Shown: positions 54,101 to 64,000 of the stretch, one piece after another
Position numbering within the stretch: the stretch's first letter is position 1
Layout of the letters: each line of letters starts with the position of its first letter
Assembly (NCBI RefSeq): GCF_900660715.1
Contig: NZ_LR215047.1
Coordinates: forward strand, 1 to 64,000
Source: Metamycoplasma arthritidis
GTDB lineage: Bacteria; Bacillota_I; Bacilli_A; Mycoplasmatales; Metamycoplasmataceae
DNA length: 64,000 bases
Reading direction: 5' to 3'
Made by a program: the position numbers and the translations under genes
The notes under the pieces: model-generated
What the model saw: only the letters and a program-made list of their open reading frames with translations
Database searches by the model: none
What the model was told of the DNA's origin: nothing

Positions 54101-57100
54101 GTCTTTATCTAATTTACTCTCGGCATCATCTAGTGCTTCTTTGGCTTTATTTGCTTCATCAAGAGCTTTTTCTAGCTCATTAATTTTATCGGTGTTAGCA
54201 TCGTCTAAAGCATTGGTATTTGCTAGTTTTTTCTTGGCTTCAGTAGATTTTGCAATAGCATTTTCCCGCAATGTGTTATTAATTGCTTTTTGATTATCTA
54301 ATTGCTGACGTTTATTAGTAATAGTTGTTGTAGCGGTGTCAATGCTTTGTTTAAGAGTTTCTAGTTTATTTTTAATACCATCTTTGATTTTTTGATCAGT
54401 TTCTTTTTCAACTTTTTGTTGGAGCCTTTTGGCTTCTTCAGTAAGAGCTTCAAGTTTTTGGATCTCTTTTTTTAGCGTGTCAACATCATCATTTGCAACA
54501 TTGTTAGTTGTATTATTTTGTGCGTTTAGATTTGTATTTGTTGTTTCAAGTTCCCTGTTTAGCTCATCAATTTTGCTTTGAATTGATTTTAATTTATTAT
54601 TGGCTTCTTCTTTAATGTCAAGAATCTGAGTTTCTAGTCCTTTAACTTTCTTGCTTAGTTCTTCTTTGCCATTAAATTTAGTACTTTTGGTATGTAAATC
54701 TTTTACTTTGCCAAGCAACTTAGTTTTGTCATTTTTGTCACCAATTTTATTTAAAATTGCCTGAAAATCAGCGTCAGTAGTTGCATTTTTAAGTTCTTTT
54801 TGAAGATCTTTTAGTTCATTTTCATGTTGTTTGTAGTCAACTTCAAGCTTATCTTTTGATGCTTTAATTTTTTGGCGAGCATCTTTTGCTTTAGTATCAG
54901 CATCTATTTTGGCATTTTCAAGTGCTTGGTAGTTTGGCTTTAGATGAATGTTATCTTTTAATCTTGTTGCATCGCCATCAACTTTAAAGAAGTTTTCATC
55001 AAGATTTTTAATCTTGTCTTCAACATCTTTAATTTTCTTTTCATAATCGCTTGAAGCGTCATATGGATTAAGTTTATTAACCAAATCATCTAATTCATCT
55101 TTTAAAGTTTTAGCTTCATTAGTTAATTGTTTTGCTAGATCGTCTTCTGATTTTTGTTGTTTTTCTTTTTCGTTTTGAAGCTCTTTTTGTTTATTGTTAA
55201 TTTCTTCTAATTTTTTATCAATTTTATTTTGGTTTTCTTTGTCACCAACTAGAGAATTTTTCTTATTTTCAAGATCATTTTTAGCCTTGTTTAAGGCATC
55301 TTCTGCTTCGTTAGTTTTATCCTTGTTAGAAGGATTTTTAATGGCATCATCAGCTTTTTTAATAGCTTCATCAGCGCTCTTTAAACTTTGTTGTGTGCTA
55401 GTGTTGTTATTATTTTGTTCTTCTGTTAATGCTTTGTTTTTATTAGCAAGATCGGTTTTGGTTTCGCTTAGTTTTTTTGTTAAGTCTTTAATTTTGCTGT
55501 CAATACTGTCTTTATTAGTTTGATCTTTTAAGCCCTTAGCTTTTTCTTCTAGTTCTTTAAGATCCTTTTCAATATCTTTAATAGCCTTATCTAACTTAGG
55601 ATATTTATCCTTTTTTTCATCAATTGTATTGGCATTGTTGGCTTCGTCTTTTGCTTTATCTAAATTACTTTCATGTTCTTTTAATGTCTTTTCAAGTTTA
55701 TCTACTAGTGATTTTTCTGTTTTAAGTTCTTGATCAAGTTCGTCATGTTTTTTCTTGGCATCTAAAATTGCGTCTTGCACTTCAGATAAAAGGTTAGTAA
55801 CTTCTTGCTTGCGCTTTGATTCAATTGTTGTTGCTAGAGTTTCAAGATCTTCTATTTTTTCTTTTAGCTTTTCTAGCTTGTTAAGTTCTTTTGTTAACTC
55901 TTCAAGGTTTTTGGCGTTGTAGGCATCGCTAATTTTTTTCTTAAGATCTTCTAATTCACTTTTAGCGTTGTCAAGTTGCTCTTTAATATTTTTATTTGAG
56001 TCTGAAATTTTAGTTTCTAGTTTTTGTTTTGTTGTCGTGGCTTTATTTTTGGCTTCTTCAAGCTTTTCGAGCTCAGTTTTTAGGGCATTTTCTTTGTGTG
56101 CGTCTTGAACTTCTTTTTGAGCTTCTTGAGCATTTTTTAGTTGCTCTTCTAGTTCTTTTAAAGTTTTAGCGATCTGGGATTGCTTAGGCGTTGCTTCACT
56201 TAGTTGACTTTTACCTCTTGAGTCTAATGTTTCAAGATTGTTTGTGATTTTAGTAATTTTTTCTCGCAGTGATTCGATTAGTTTCTTTTCTTGCTCTTGG
56301 GTTTCTTTTTCTTCTTGCAGTTTTTCTAATTTTGCTTTTGCTTCAAGGTCTAATTTAGAAATTTCTTCAAGCAGTTTTTTTGCTTTTTGCTCACCTTCAG
56401 GATAACTAATATTTTTAGCAGACTCTTCGATGGCTTTAACTTGTGGCTTGAGATCTTCTAGTTGTTTAATGGCGCTTTGCAAGGCAGGAATATCATTGAT
56501 TGAATTTAAGCTTTCAATGGTATTTTTAATTTTATTAAATTCATTTTGCTTAGCATCTAAATCAACGTCAATTTTAACTTTGGCTTGTTTTTTAGCTTCG
56601 AATCGTTTTTTAGCGTTAGCAAGTGCTTCGACTGCTTCTTTTTCTTTATAAGCTTTTAGAACATCATAAATTGGTTTTATTAGCGCTTTTTCTTTCAAAT
56701 TTTCATGTTTACCTAGAGCTAACTCTGCTTTTGCAATAGCGTCTTCTAGTTGCGAAATTGCTAAAGGTAAGGTATTTTCATCATCGGCTTTATTAGCTTC
56801 TTCTGTGGCTTTGACTAAGGCACTATATGCTTTTTCAAGCTCAGTTTTAGCAAGTTCTTGTGCTTTCTTTTGACTAAATAAATCATTTAATTTATCTAGC
56901 GCTGCTTCGGCTTGCTTTTTAGCATCTAAAGCTTTTTGCTCGTCAACTAGAAGTGTGGCATCGGCGGCCTGTTTTGCAAGTTTTTCTGCTTCTTGAATAT
57001 CTTTTTCTAGTTCGTCTTTTATATGTTTAAATTCACTATCTTCACTTTGTAAAGTTAGTTTATTAGCATCACTTATATCTTTAGTAATTTTGTTAACTAG

Positions 57101-58117
57101 TGTATTAATATCGTTTTGAAGTTTTTGATTTTCTTGCTTAATTTTTTCTAATTTTTCTTCTCCTTGTTTTAGGCTATTTTCTGCATCTTTAATAGCTTTA
57201 TCCAGTTCTTTGACAAGATCATTAAGTCCTTTAGCGTTGGCGTGATCTTTTAGTTCTTTAGTCTGACCTAGATCTTTTTTAAGTGACTCAATGGCGTTAG
57301 GAAGAGTGCTAATATTTTTAGCGTCTTCGACGGCTTTTTTGGCTTTTTCTAAGTCCTTAATTTTTTCTTTTGCTAGTTTTTCTAACTCTTCTGGGCTTTT
57401 ATCTAACAAGCGTTTTTGTAGTTCGTTAATAGCATCTTTAATTTGCAAATTAGCATCACTTAACTTTTTGGTTTCTTCAATTAACCGCGAGTTATTTAGC
57501 TCTTCTTGCATGGCTTCACTAGCATTTGCAAGATTTTTTAGTTTGTTAATTAAACTTTGAATTGCTAGTGGCAACTTAGCAGCGGGCACTTCACTTAGTG
57601 CTTGGCTAATTTCTGCCAGTAACTTTTGGGTATCTTCTTTAAGTTTGGCTTCTTTTTCTTGCAATTCTTTTAGTTTGGCTTTAGCTTCTTTTAAGCTTTC
57701 TTTGGCAAGATTGACAGTAGTTTCCAATTCGCTGGTTAAGGCTTTTAACTCAGGTAGTTTTTTAAGCTCTGCTAAATAAGATTCACCTAGAGGAATTAGC
57801 CTTTCAAAATCGCTAATAACTTGGCTTAAATCGCGTACGTTATTAGCTTTTTTGGCATTTCTAATGGTGATCTTAAGCGCTTCAATAATCTTTCAAGCTT
57901 CATTTTTAAGATTTTGCTTGTGACTATCACGAATAGCATCAATCTTTTTTTCAAGCTCACTAATATCTTGAATTTCGGGCTTTTTATCATTGCTTTTTGA
58001 TCGCTTAGTAGCACTTTGATGATTATAAATTACTCCTGAAACGGTTCCGGCCGCTAACAACGTTGCGGTGCTAGCAAGCACAATAATAGCAATTTTCTTT
58101 TTCTTAGCATGACTCAT
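51107..58117 (-). CDS. Giant membrane-anchored coiled-coil repeat protein
   Basis: A single 2,336-residue frame when UGA is Trp; UGA codons at about 57896, 53324, 51941 and 51671 split it under the standard code. The N-terminus is MSHAKKKKIAIIVLASTATL followed by LAAGTVSGVIYNH: a basic patch and one membrane helix, no lipobox. Residues about 45-2050 are Lys/Glu/Leu/Asn-rich coiled coil built from diverged tandem units of roughly 85-110 residues, with recurring patterns such as TLPLAISQLEDAIAKAELAL, STLPNAIESLKKDL and DIPALQSAIKQLEDLK. The last 280 residues are less repetitive and richer in Tyr/Phe/Ile (for example DRETLGIRLDLWKYKFVKDA). It resembles large mycoplasma surface proteins (such as M. 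hominis Lmp) in plan only. AGGAG is 18 nt from the ATG, an unusually long spacing. Confidence 0.85.
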
Positions 58118-58247
58118 GATTAATAATTTTTATTTCTCCTATTTTTAATAACTTAAAAATTAATTAATGTTTGAATACTTAAAAATTCTTAAAAAGTATG
58201 TGTAGCGAAAAAATGCTTTTTAAGAAAAGTAATGCGAGTCATTTTAC

Positions 58248-58263
58248 AAAAAAAAAAAAAAAA
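58248..58263. repeat. A16 homopolymer upstream of the giant gene
   Basis: Sixteen consecutive A on the + strand (T16 on the - strand), 131 bp upstream of the giant gene start. It is directly abutted by a hairpin and may be a terminator U-tract, a phase-variable promoter tract, or both. The rest of the 396-nt gap 58118-58513 shows AT-rich DNA only. Confidence 0.85.
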
Positions 58264-58281
58264 CGCCCAAAGTGGTGGCGT
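58263..58281 (-). terminator. Hairpin with T16 tail downstream of ylxM
   Basis: On the - strand ACGCC...GGCGT (inner CCA/TGG) precedes T16. Likely terminator of the ftsY-ylxM transcript, although 230 nt past the ylxM stop. Confidence 0.6.
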
Positions 58282-58513
58282 CTCTATATCAAATGACATA
58301 TTTAATAGTGATTAAATGGATTTTTTAGAAACCGCTTTTTAACAACTATGGATGCTTTTGACTTTTTTGAACTTTATTATTTTGAGATTATTAAACTAAT
58401 TTTTTAATAAATAAATAAAAAATATCTTGAAAATTCAAGGCACAATTTTTTGGAGAATTACTACTAATTACTTAAACTAAATTATTTTAGTAAGATTAAA
58501 TTCGTAATTTTCA

Positions 58514-58741
58514 TTAATCTTCTTTTGTAAGTTCCATAGATATTAAAAGTAACTTAACCTTGCCTTTTTTAATAGCATCATAAACGCCACTTCGAGTCAT
58601 GGCTAACTCTTGTGAAATTTCAGCGAGGCTTAGATCTTCAAATAAATGTAGATATAAAGCTTGTTTTTGTGACTGAGCTAACAACGCCCCAAATTTTTCG
58701 TATAGTTCAATAAATTTGCTACGCTCTTCAATACTTTCCAT
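58514..58741 (-). CDS. ylxM: YlxM/p13-like DNA-binding protein (UPF0122)
   Basis: A 75-aa helix-turn-helix protein of the YlxM family, usually coded next to ftsY or ffh and thought to act with the signal recognition particle. Features are KFGALLAQSQKQALYLHLFE and DLSLAEISQELAMTRSGVYD, the sigma-70-region-4-like helix-turn-helix. It is shorter than typical YlxM (about 110 aa) at the C-terminus. Its ATG overlaps the ftsY stop by one base. Confidence 0.88.
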   Translation of the reverse strand: MESIEERSKFIELYEKFGALLAQSQKQALYLHLFEDLSLAEISQELAMTRSGVYDAIKKGKVKLLLISMELTKED

Positions 58742-59796
58742 TAATCATTAAGTCCTCTCATTAGTCCATAAATATAAGAATCTAAATCAAATTCCATTAA
58801 ATCATCTACTTTTTCACCTAAACCTACATATTTAACGTTTAGTCCAATTTCATCTTTAATAGTTAAAATGATTCCACCTCGTGAAGTGCCATCCATTTTT
58901 GTTAACACAATTCCTGTTAATGGCGTTGCTTGCGTGAAAACTTTGGCTTGTACAATGCCGTTTTGACCAGTAGTAGCATCTAAGACTAATAAACTTTCGT
59001 GAGGAGCACCTTCAATTTTGCTTTCTAAAACTTTGTTGATTTTTGCCAGCTCTTGCATCAAATTAACCTTATTTTGTAGTCTGCCTGCAGTGTCAATTAG
59101 CAAAACGTCGTATTTTTCTTCTTTAGCTTTATCAATTGCCTTATAAACAACAGCTGCGGGGTCAGTTTCATTTTGCGTAGGTTTGATGATGTCTACACCT
59201 ACTCGTTTTGCTCATATTTCAAGCTGTTCTACTGCGGCTGCTCTAAAGGTATCGGCCGCTGCTATTAAAACTTTTTTACCTTCACTTGAAAGTTTTTTAG
59301 CTAGTTTTGAAATAGAAGTGGTTTTGCCCGATCCGTTTACGCCAACTACTAAAATAACATTAATGCGATTGTTTTCGATATTTAAACTAGTGTCAACTAC
59401 CGAATTTGAGGCATAAATAGTGAAAAGTTTGTCAGCGATGATTTCACTGATTAGTTTAGGATCCTCAATATTTTCGTTTCGCACTTCTTTTTTACATTCA
59501 TTGACAATAATTGTTACTAGTCTAGCCGAGATGTCGGCCATAATTAAAATTTCTTCTAAATCTTCGAAGAATTCTTTATTAATTTTATTGTATTTATTTT
59601 GCAATGCTTTAATGCTTTCGGTAAAAGAATTATTTGATTTTGAAAGCCCGGCAATGTAGTTATCAAGCTTATTTTTTTTATCCAATTCTTTTTCTAATTT
59701 GCGTTTTTCTTTTTCTTCTAATTTAGCTTGTTTTTTGGCGATTCTTTCTTCTTTAGTGCCGAAAATTTTTTCTTTTAATCTACTTCAAAATCCCAT
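58741..59796 (-). CDS. ftsY: Signal recognition particle receptor FtsY
   Basis: FtsY (351 aa) is the SRP receptor GTPase that docks ribosomes at the membrane for cotranslational insertion. The N-terminus begins [20 protein letters not shown], a basic amphipathic membrane-targeting segment followed by a charged linker. NG-domain motifs are [48 protein letters not shown] and [17 protein letters not shown] lies just before the ATG at 59796. Coupled to ylxM downstream. Confidence 0.95.
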
Positions 59797-59827
59797 ATTT
59801 ACCTCTTTATGCAAGTCTTATTGTTAA

Positions 59828-59833
59828 ATTATA
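59828..59833 (-). promoter_or_regulatory. ftsY promoter -10 box
   Basis: TATAAT on the - strand, 31 nt before the ftsY ATG. Confidence 0.5.
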
Positions 59834-59914
59834 AATTATTAAAACTAACCATTTAATTTTTCGGCCATGAAAGCATGAATTCTTAAACGCTATAACTAGC
59901 TGCTCACAAAGTGC

Positions 59915-59944
59915 TTGCATCTTTTGATATGAAAAGTTTATAAT
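59915..59944 (+). promoter_or_regulatory. rpsB-tsf promoter
   Basis: TTGCAT-N18-TATAAT, the best -35/-10 pair in the window. A second candidate, TGCTACAAT, lies at 59969-59977. Confidence 0.6.
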
Positions 59945-59950
59945 GCCATG

Positions 59951-60149
59951 AATAACATAGTCATTTTATGCTACAATTGCATTGTACTTAAAAAGAGTAC
60001 TGTGATTTATTAAAAACTACTTAATCAATCAAACACTATTATGGATTCAATTGCGTGTGTTAATTTAAATTAATGCTAATTGTTAGAAATAATAGGAAGT
60101 ATAACAAATCTCATCAAATCAATTAAACACTAAAAAGGAAATCAAAAAT
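59951..60149 (+). promoter_or_regulatory. Long rpsB 5' leader
   Basis: About 200 nt (or 165 nt from the second promoter) separate the promoter from the rpsB ATG, far more than elsewhere in the window. It contains a short reading frame (MDSIACVNLN, from 60041) and a GTACTTAAAAAGAGTAC hairpin at 59984-60000. S2 autoregulates rpsB in some bacteria; a similar role here is inference. The gap 59797-59950 holds only the divergent ftsY and rpsB promoters. Confidence 0.45.
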
Positions 60150-61073
60150 ATGTCAGATCAAATTGAAAAAACTACAAAACCTGCTCAAGTTGCGCAAACT
60201 GCCGAAGGTCAACCGGTTGCTTCTGAAGTTGAAATCATTTCACGTGAAAAACTACTAGAAGCCGGAACTTACTTTGGTCACCGGGTAAGTCAATGAAACC
60301 CTAAAATGAAACAATATATTTGAGGAAAAAGAATGGGCATTCACATCATTGACATTTCAAAAACTCAAAAAACTTTAGAATATGCTTACAAATTACTAAA
60401 TAAAATGGCTCAAAAACCAATTTCGTTTATTTGAGTTGGAACCAAAAAACAAGCTAAAAAAGCAATTGAAGCAGCTGCTCTAAGAACTAATTCAGTTTAT
60501 GTTTCAGAACGTTGATTGGGAGGAACACTAACTAACTCACAAACAATTTTCAGAAGTGTAAAAGAGTTAGAAAGATTAGAAGAACTTCAAGCCAATGGAT
60601 ACCAAGGCTACACCAAAAAAGAAGGCCTACTATTTGATAAAAAAATCGCTAAATTACAAAAAAACTTGGGCGGAATTAGAAAACTAGCTGGTAAAGCAAC
60701 TTTCCCACAAGTAATGATTTGTGCTTCACCTTTAGAAGACGAAATTGCAATCGCTGAAGCTAAGAAAAAAGGTATCAAAATTTTTGCTATTCAAGATACC
60801 AACTCAAACCCTGATTTAGTTGATTTTGCAATTCCTGCTAATGATGACTCAGTTAAATCAATTACCGTTGTAACAACCATTCTAGCTGATGCAATTTGTG
60901 CAGCACGTGGTGAAGCGCAATTATTTGCTTACAAAAGTAATGATGAAATTGTGCTACCAGAAGAGCCTAAAAGAGAATACACCCAAAGAAAATTCCAACG
61001 TCGTCCACAATCAGGACAAGAACAAACCACAACAACTACCGAAGTAAAAGAGACTACTGCTGAAAGCAAATAA
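60150..61073 (+). CDS. rpsB: 30S ribosomal protein S2
   Basis: S2 (307 aa) binds the small subunit head late in assembly. [20 protein letters not shown] and [19 protein letters not shown] are the family signatures, with Trp from UGA. An N-terminal extension of about 35 residues (starting [16 protein letters not shown]) and a C-terminal Gln/Thr/Glu-rich tail of about 50 residues make it longer than the usual 230-250. AAAAGGA precedes the ATG. Confidence 0.95.
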
Positions 61074-61093
61074 CACAACAAGGAGATAATTTT

Positions 61094-61972
61094 ATGAGCC
61101 CTGATTTAAAAAAACTTAAAGAACTTAGAGAAAGAACAAACTCAGGTTTATTAGATTGCAAAAATGCTCTTGAAGCAACTGATAACGATATTGAAAAAGC
61201 TATTAAATGATTACAAGAAAATGGCATTATTAAAGCTGCTAAAAAGTCAGCCAGAATTGCTGCCGAAGGTATTACTAAAGCTTACATCAAAGACAATGTT
61301 GCTGTTTTATTTGAACTTAACGCTGAAACTGACTTTGTGGCAAGAAACCAATTGTTTATTGACCTTGCTAATAAAATTCAAGATGCTTTGGCAGCGAACG
61401 ATTTTAGTGACATCGAAGCAGCTAACAAAGTTAAAATTGATGGCATGACCATTGAAGAAAGCTGCCAAGATTTAACCGCTAAAATTGGTGAAAAAATTAC
61501 TTTAAGAAGAGCTGAAAAATTTGTAGCAAAACCAGGTGAAGTAGTTGCCGGGTATACTCACGCTAACAGTAGAGTTGCCGATATTGCGATTGCCAAAGGT
61601 GCTAATCAAGAAGCCCTAAGACATGTAACAATGCACATCGCCGCTTTAAACCCATCACATTTGTTTGAATCTTGCTTACCAAAAGCACAACATGATGAAA
61701 TTGTTAATAGAATTAATAGCGATCCTAAACTAGCTAACAAGCCAGAAAAAATTCAAGAATCAATGAAAGCCGGAATGCTTAAGAAAGAATTTAACGAACT
61801 TGGTGTTCTAATGTTCCAACCATTTGTTATGGAAGATTCAAAAACTGTGGCTAAATACTTAGAAGAAAACCAATTAACTTTACTTGATGCAACTCGTTAC
61901 GAAGTTGGTGAAGGTATTGAGAAAAAAGTTGTTGACTTTGCCGCTGAAGTTGCTGAACAAATGAAACAATAG
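61094..61972 (+). CDS. tsf: Elongation factor Ts
   Basis: EF-Ts (292 aa) is the nucleotide-exchange factor for EF-Tu. LKELRERTNSGLLDCKNALE and the ELNAETDFVARNQLF core motif are diagnostic. The two-subdomain core and the C-terminal helices are complete. It lies 20 nt after rpsB, behind AAGGAGA, the usual rpsB-tsf operon, and is followed by a strong terminator. Confidence 0.96.
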
Positions 61973-61986
61973 AATTCAAATCATAA

Positions 61987-62020
61987 TTTAAAAACCCACC
62001 AACATTTGTGGGTTTTTAAA
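61987..62020 (+). terminator. Terminator of rpsB-tsf
   Basis: TTTAAAAACCCAC/GTGGGTTTTTAAA, perfect 13-bp stem with an 8-nt loop. Confidence 0.92.
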
Positions 62021-62071
62021 TTGCAATATGAAAAATTATTAATAATTTTTTTAAATTTTCAAGGCTAGTAG

Positions 62072-62077
62072 TATAAT
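62072..62077 (+). promoter_or_regulatory. Promoter -10 box of the candidate small RNA
   Basis: TATAAT (in TAGTATAATG) lies downstream of the tsf terminator with no reading frame after it; the -35 region is a T-run. Confidence 0.5.
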
Positions 62078-62083
62078 GATTAT

Positions 62084-62193
62084 GCAACAAAAAAGATTTT
62101 ACTCTATATAAAAATTGTACGTTGCCCAAAAATAATGCGCTTAGTATTAATTTACTAAGCAGCAGCATGCGCCCTACATATGTGGGGTTTTTA
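62084..62193 (+). ncRNA. Candidate small RNA of about 110 nt
   Basis: Between a TATAAT box and a + strand terminator (CCCTACA/TGTGGGG, 62172-62187, then TTTTTATTTT) lies no credible reading frame. A strong internal hairpin GCTTAGTA/TACTAAGC (62139-62160) is followed by AGCAGCATGCGC, and ATGCGC occurs on both sides of it. It does not match SRP RNA (no GGAA apical loop), tRNA or tmRNA. An alternative is that the internal hairpin is simply the - strand terminator of the lipoprotein gene, since GCATTATTTTT follows it on that strand. Confidence 0.45.
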
Positions 62194-62198
62194 TTTTA

Positions 62199-63206
62199 TT
62201 AAATTTCAAAATCAATCGCATCAGCAATACCGTTATCTTTTGCAATTTGAATCAAAAAACCTTTTAGTTTTTCTAAAATGGCCTTACCTCTAGTTTGAAA
62301 AGAAGCGTCTAATAAGTTGTAATCAGAACTGGGACTGGTTGCTTTTTGAAAAGTTTTTATAAGTTGTTCAAACGCATCTTTTAAAGTGATGTGGTTAATA
62401 TTTTCAACAATGTGTGGTTGGGCCGCTTCAAAATCGGTTTTTAAATGATCAAGCTCGTTTTTTCAAGCTAACATTTCGTTATGTCATAGCCCCAATTCAT
62501 TAGTTAGATTAACAACAGCGTGGGAGTGATTATGAGCGTTACTATCATCTTCTAAATTAATATTAGGTAAATCTTCTTTTTTAGTAATTCTTTGTAAGTC
62601 GATGATGTGATGCTTAACAAATTCTCATAAGCTTTTCAAAGCATTTTGCAGTCTAGCAATATTTATATCTTTACCATTCAAACGATCATCAACAATGGCA
62701 AGATTCTCAAGAAATTGGTTGCTTTCAAATTGTAAATTTATTCCTTTAAGCACAGCATTAGCATCATTAAAAATTAAGGCGTATTTGTATAAATAGTAAG
62801 CTAATTTATACTTACTCAAGTCGCTTACTTTAGTTGAAAACCAGTTTTTAATGAATTCTTCTAATGCTTGTCTATTTTCTACAATGGTTTGTTGTGCTGC
62901 TAGTTCATTTAGACGTGCTCTTAGAAGTGACAAATTTCTTACTAGGGGAGCTCAATCAGCACTATAACGCCGAAAGTTTTCTTTACCATCAATAAATAGC
63001 TTAGTAATATCACCTTCGTATAATGCTTGAATTTCTTTGGCTAATGGCGAACTAATTTCGTAAGTTTTTTTCTTAGTTTCAGGTAAGGTCCCAATTTTGC
63101 TTTGATCCTCATAGTCTTCTCTAGTACAACTTGTTAAAACAATTGGCATTAAGAAAGTGGTTACACTTGTTGCACTTAATGTTATTAATTTGACTATTTT
63201 TTTCAT
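62199..63206 (-). CDS. Predicted lipoprotein
   Basis: A 335-aa surface lipoprotein. The start MKKIVKLITLSATSVTTFLM leads to the lipobox VLTSC, so the mature protein begins at Cys27. TAAGGAGG lies 7 nt before the ATG at 63206; an in-frame start 27 nt upstream lacks such a site. The mature part is helical, with an aromatic run LSKYKLAYYLYKYALIF and a short His-rich stretch (NAHNHSHAV). Function unknown. It lies 16 nt after the upstream gene, so the two are likely one operon. Confidence 0.82.
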
Positions 63207-63222
63207 TACACACCTCCTTATT

Positions 63223-64000
63223 TTATTTTTCAATTACAGTAAAGGCATTATTACCTAAACTATTGTCATAGCCTTTAAAACCATTTCAATATAAAGTAAT
63301 AGTTTTAAGTACTTTTTCTCCAGGACTCTTAAAGTCAACATCATTTTCATTAGCATATGACATAAAACTTAATTGCAACTTAACTCGCCCTACTTCATAA
63401 GGAGTTGGCAACACTTTTACATCGATTCTCTTTACACCAGAGTTGATTTTGCCAGCTTCATTTTCAAGTGCATATGACAATAAGTAATTATTTAAAAATG
63501 ATGCTAGCAATTTAATTTGAAATGAATCATCTCTTATAAAATTGGCTTCATAATTAGCGCGAATATCATTGTTTCAATAAGAGTAAGCTTGCTCTAAGTT
63601 AGCACCTGCTCTTTCTAGTAATTTTTCAAAAGGAGTACTTGGATATTTGTCGCTTGCTTTTAAAAATTCTTCTAACGAAATCCCTTTTGGAATAGGATTG
63701 AGATTTTCGTTGAAGTTATAAAAGTCGCTTGGTTTTAGTTCATCTTCGTATTTATTGCTTAAAATCAGTCCTTTTAGTCGGTGGCCATGGTCATCAAAAT
63801 TAGAACTAATTCAAACATAGTCTTTGTAAGTGCCATCTTTTTTAAATACGCGAACAATTGCTTTAAATAGTTGATTCGTTTTTAAGTAGTTTGTATATTT
63901 AAAATCAATAATTTTATATTGAGCATCTTCTTGCTTTTTATCTTCAGGAATATCCACACTTAACATCTCATCTTTAAAATTTTGGAATAAATACATTAGT
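63223..64000 (-). CDS. Surface-protein-like gene, 5' end beyond the window
   Basis: The last 259 or so codons of a gene whose frame stays open to the window edge. Visible sequence begins LMYLFQNFKDEMLSVDIP and ends LGNNAFTVIEK. It is rich in Asn, Lys and aromatic residues and contains paired strand-like segments (VKRIDVKVLPTPYEVGRVKL). The signal peptide, if any, is not visible. The neighbouring lipoprotein and similar composition suggest a surface protein; no family was recognised. UGA-Trp codons are present. Confidence 0.65.

Noticed and set aside
53802..57560. Several + strand reading frames of 60-110 codons inside the giant gene
   Set aside because: They are antisense shadows of the Lys/Glu/Leu-rich coiled coil, composed of Ser/Leu/Ala/Phe, with no ribosome binding sites.
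62084..62193. SRP 4.5S RNA or tmRNA identity for the candidate small RNA
   Set aside because: No GGAA apical loop or SRP symmetric-bulge motif, and no tRNA-like ends or tag reading frame.

Overview
The window reads as one end of a small, AT-rich mollicute chromosome (a Mycoplasma of the hominis/synoviae type, i.e. Mycoplasmopsis or Metamycoplasma; the species cannot be fixed by eye). In-frame UGA codons fall at conserved tryptophans throughout (ValS, GatA, GatB, RpsB, AtpA and others), so translation table 4 applies and most genes look broken under the standard code. Base 1 is the A of the dnaA start codon, so the sequence is probably numbered from dnaA; the upstream origin DNA is not visible.

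1-25 kb, mostly + strand, housekeeping: dnaA, dnaN, an S4-domain RNA-binding gene, rpmB, tatD, rsmA, acpS, plsC, scpA/scpB, an RluA-family pseudouridine synthase, gatC/gatA/gatB, a YihY-type membrane protein, an ECF-transporter S-like protein, a catalytically dead OppF-like ABC protein that runs without a stop codon into valS, then parE, parC, a 40-aa basic protein, a PepV-type dipeptidase and tRNA-Arg(CCU).

25-36 kb, - strand: UPF0154, a multi-pass membrane protein, lepA, a Ca2+-type P-ATPase, a Cof-type HAD phosphatase, two tandem thioredoxin genes separated by a decayed copy of the 3' end of proS, proS itself, and deoB. Pyk follows on the + strand, then about 1.1 kb of non-coding or decayed DNA with a striking inverted repeat, an exported protein, and clpB (- strand) behind a perfect CIRCE operator.

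41-50 kb: the complete F1Fo ATP synthase operon (an MG406/AtpI-like gene, then atpB-E-F-H-A-G-D-C), followed on the - strand by ktrA and pyrH-frr.

51-64 kb: a 7-kb gene for a membrane-anchored coiled-coil protein of 2,336 residues, with an A16/T16 tract upstream; ylxM and ftsY; rpsB-tsf with a long leader; a candidate small RNA; and two adjacent - strand genes for a lipoprotein and a related-looking surface protein cut by the window edge.

The most unusual points are the dead ABC protein fused in frame to valS, the proS-trx segmental duplication, the giant repeat protein with its homopolymer tract, the candidate small RNA at 62.1 kb and the inverted repeat at 38.1 kb.
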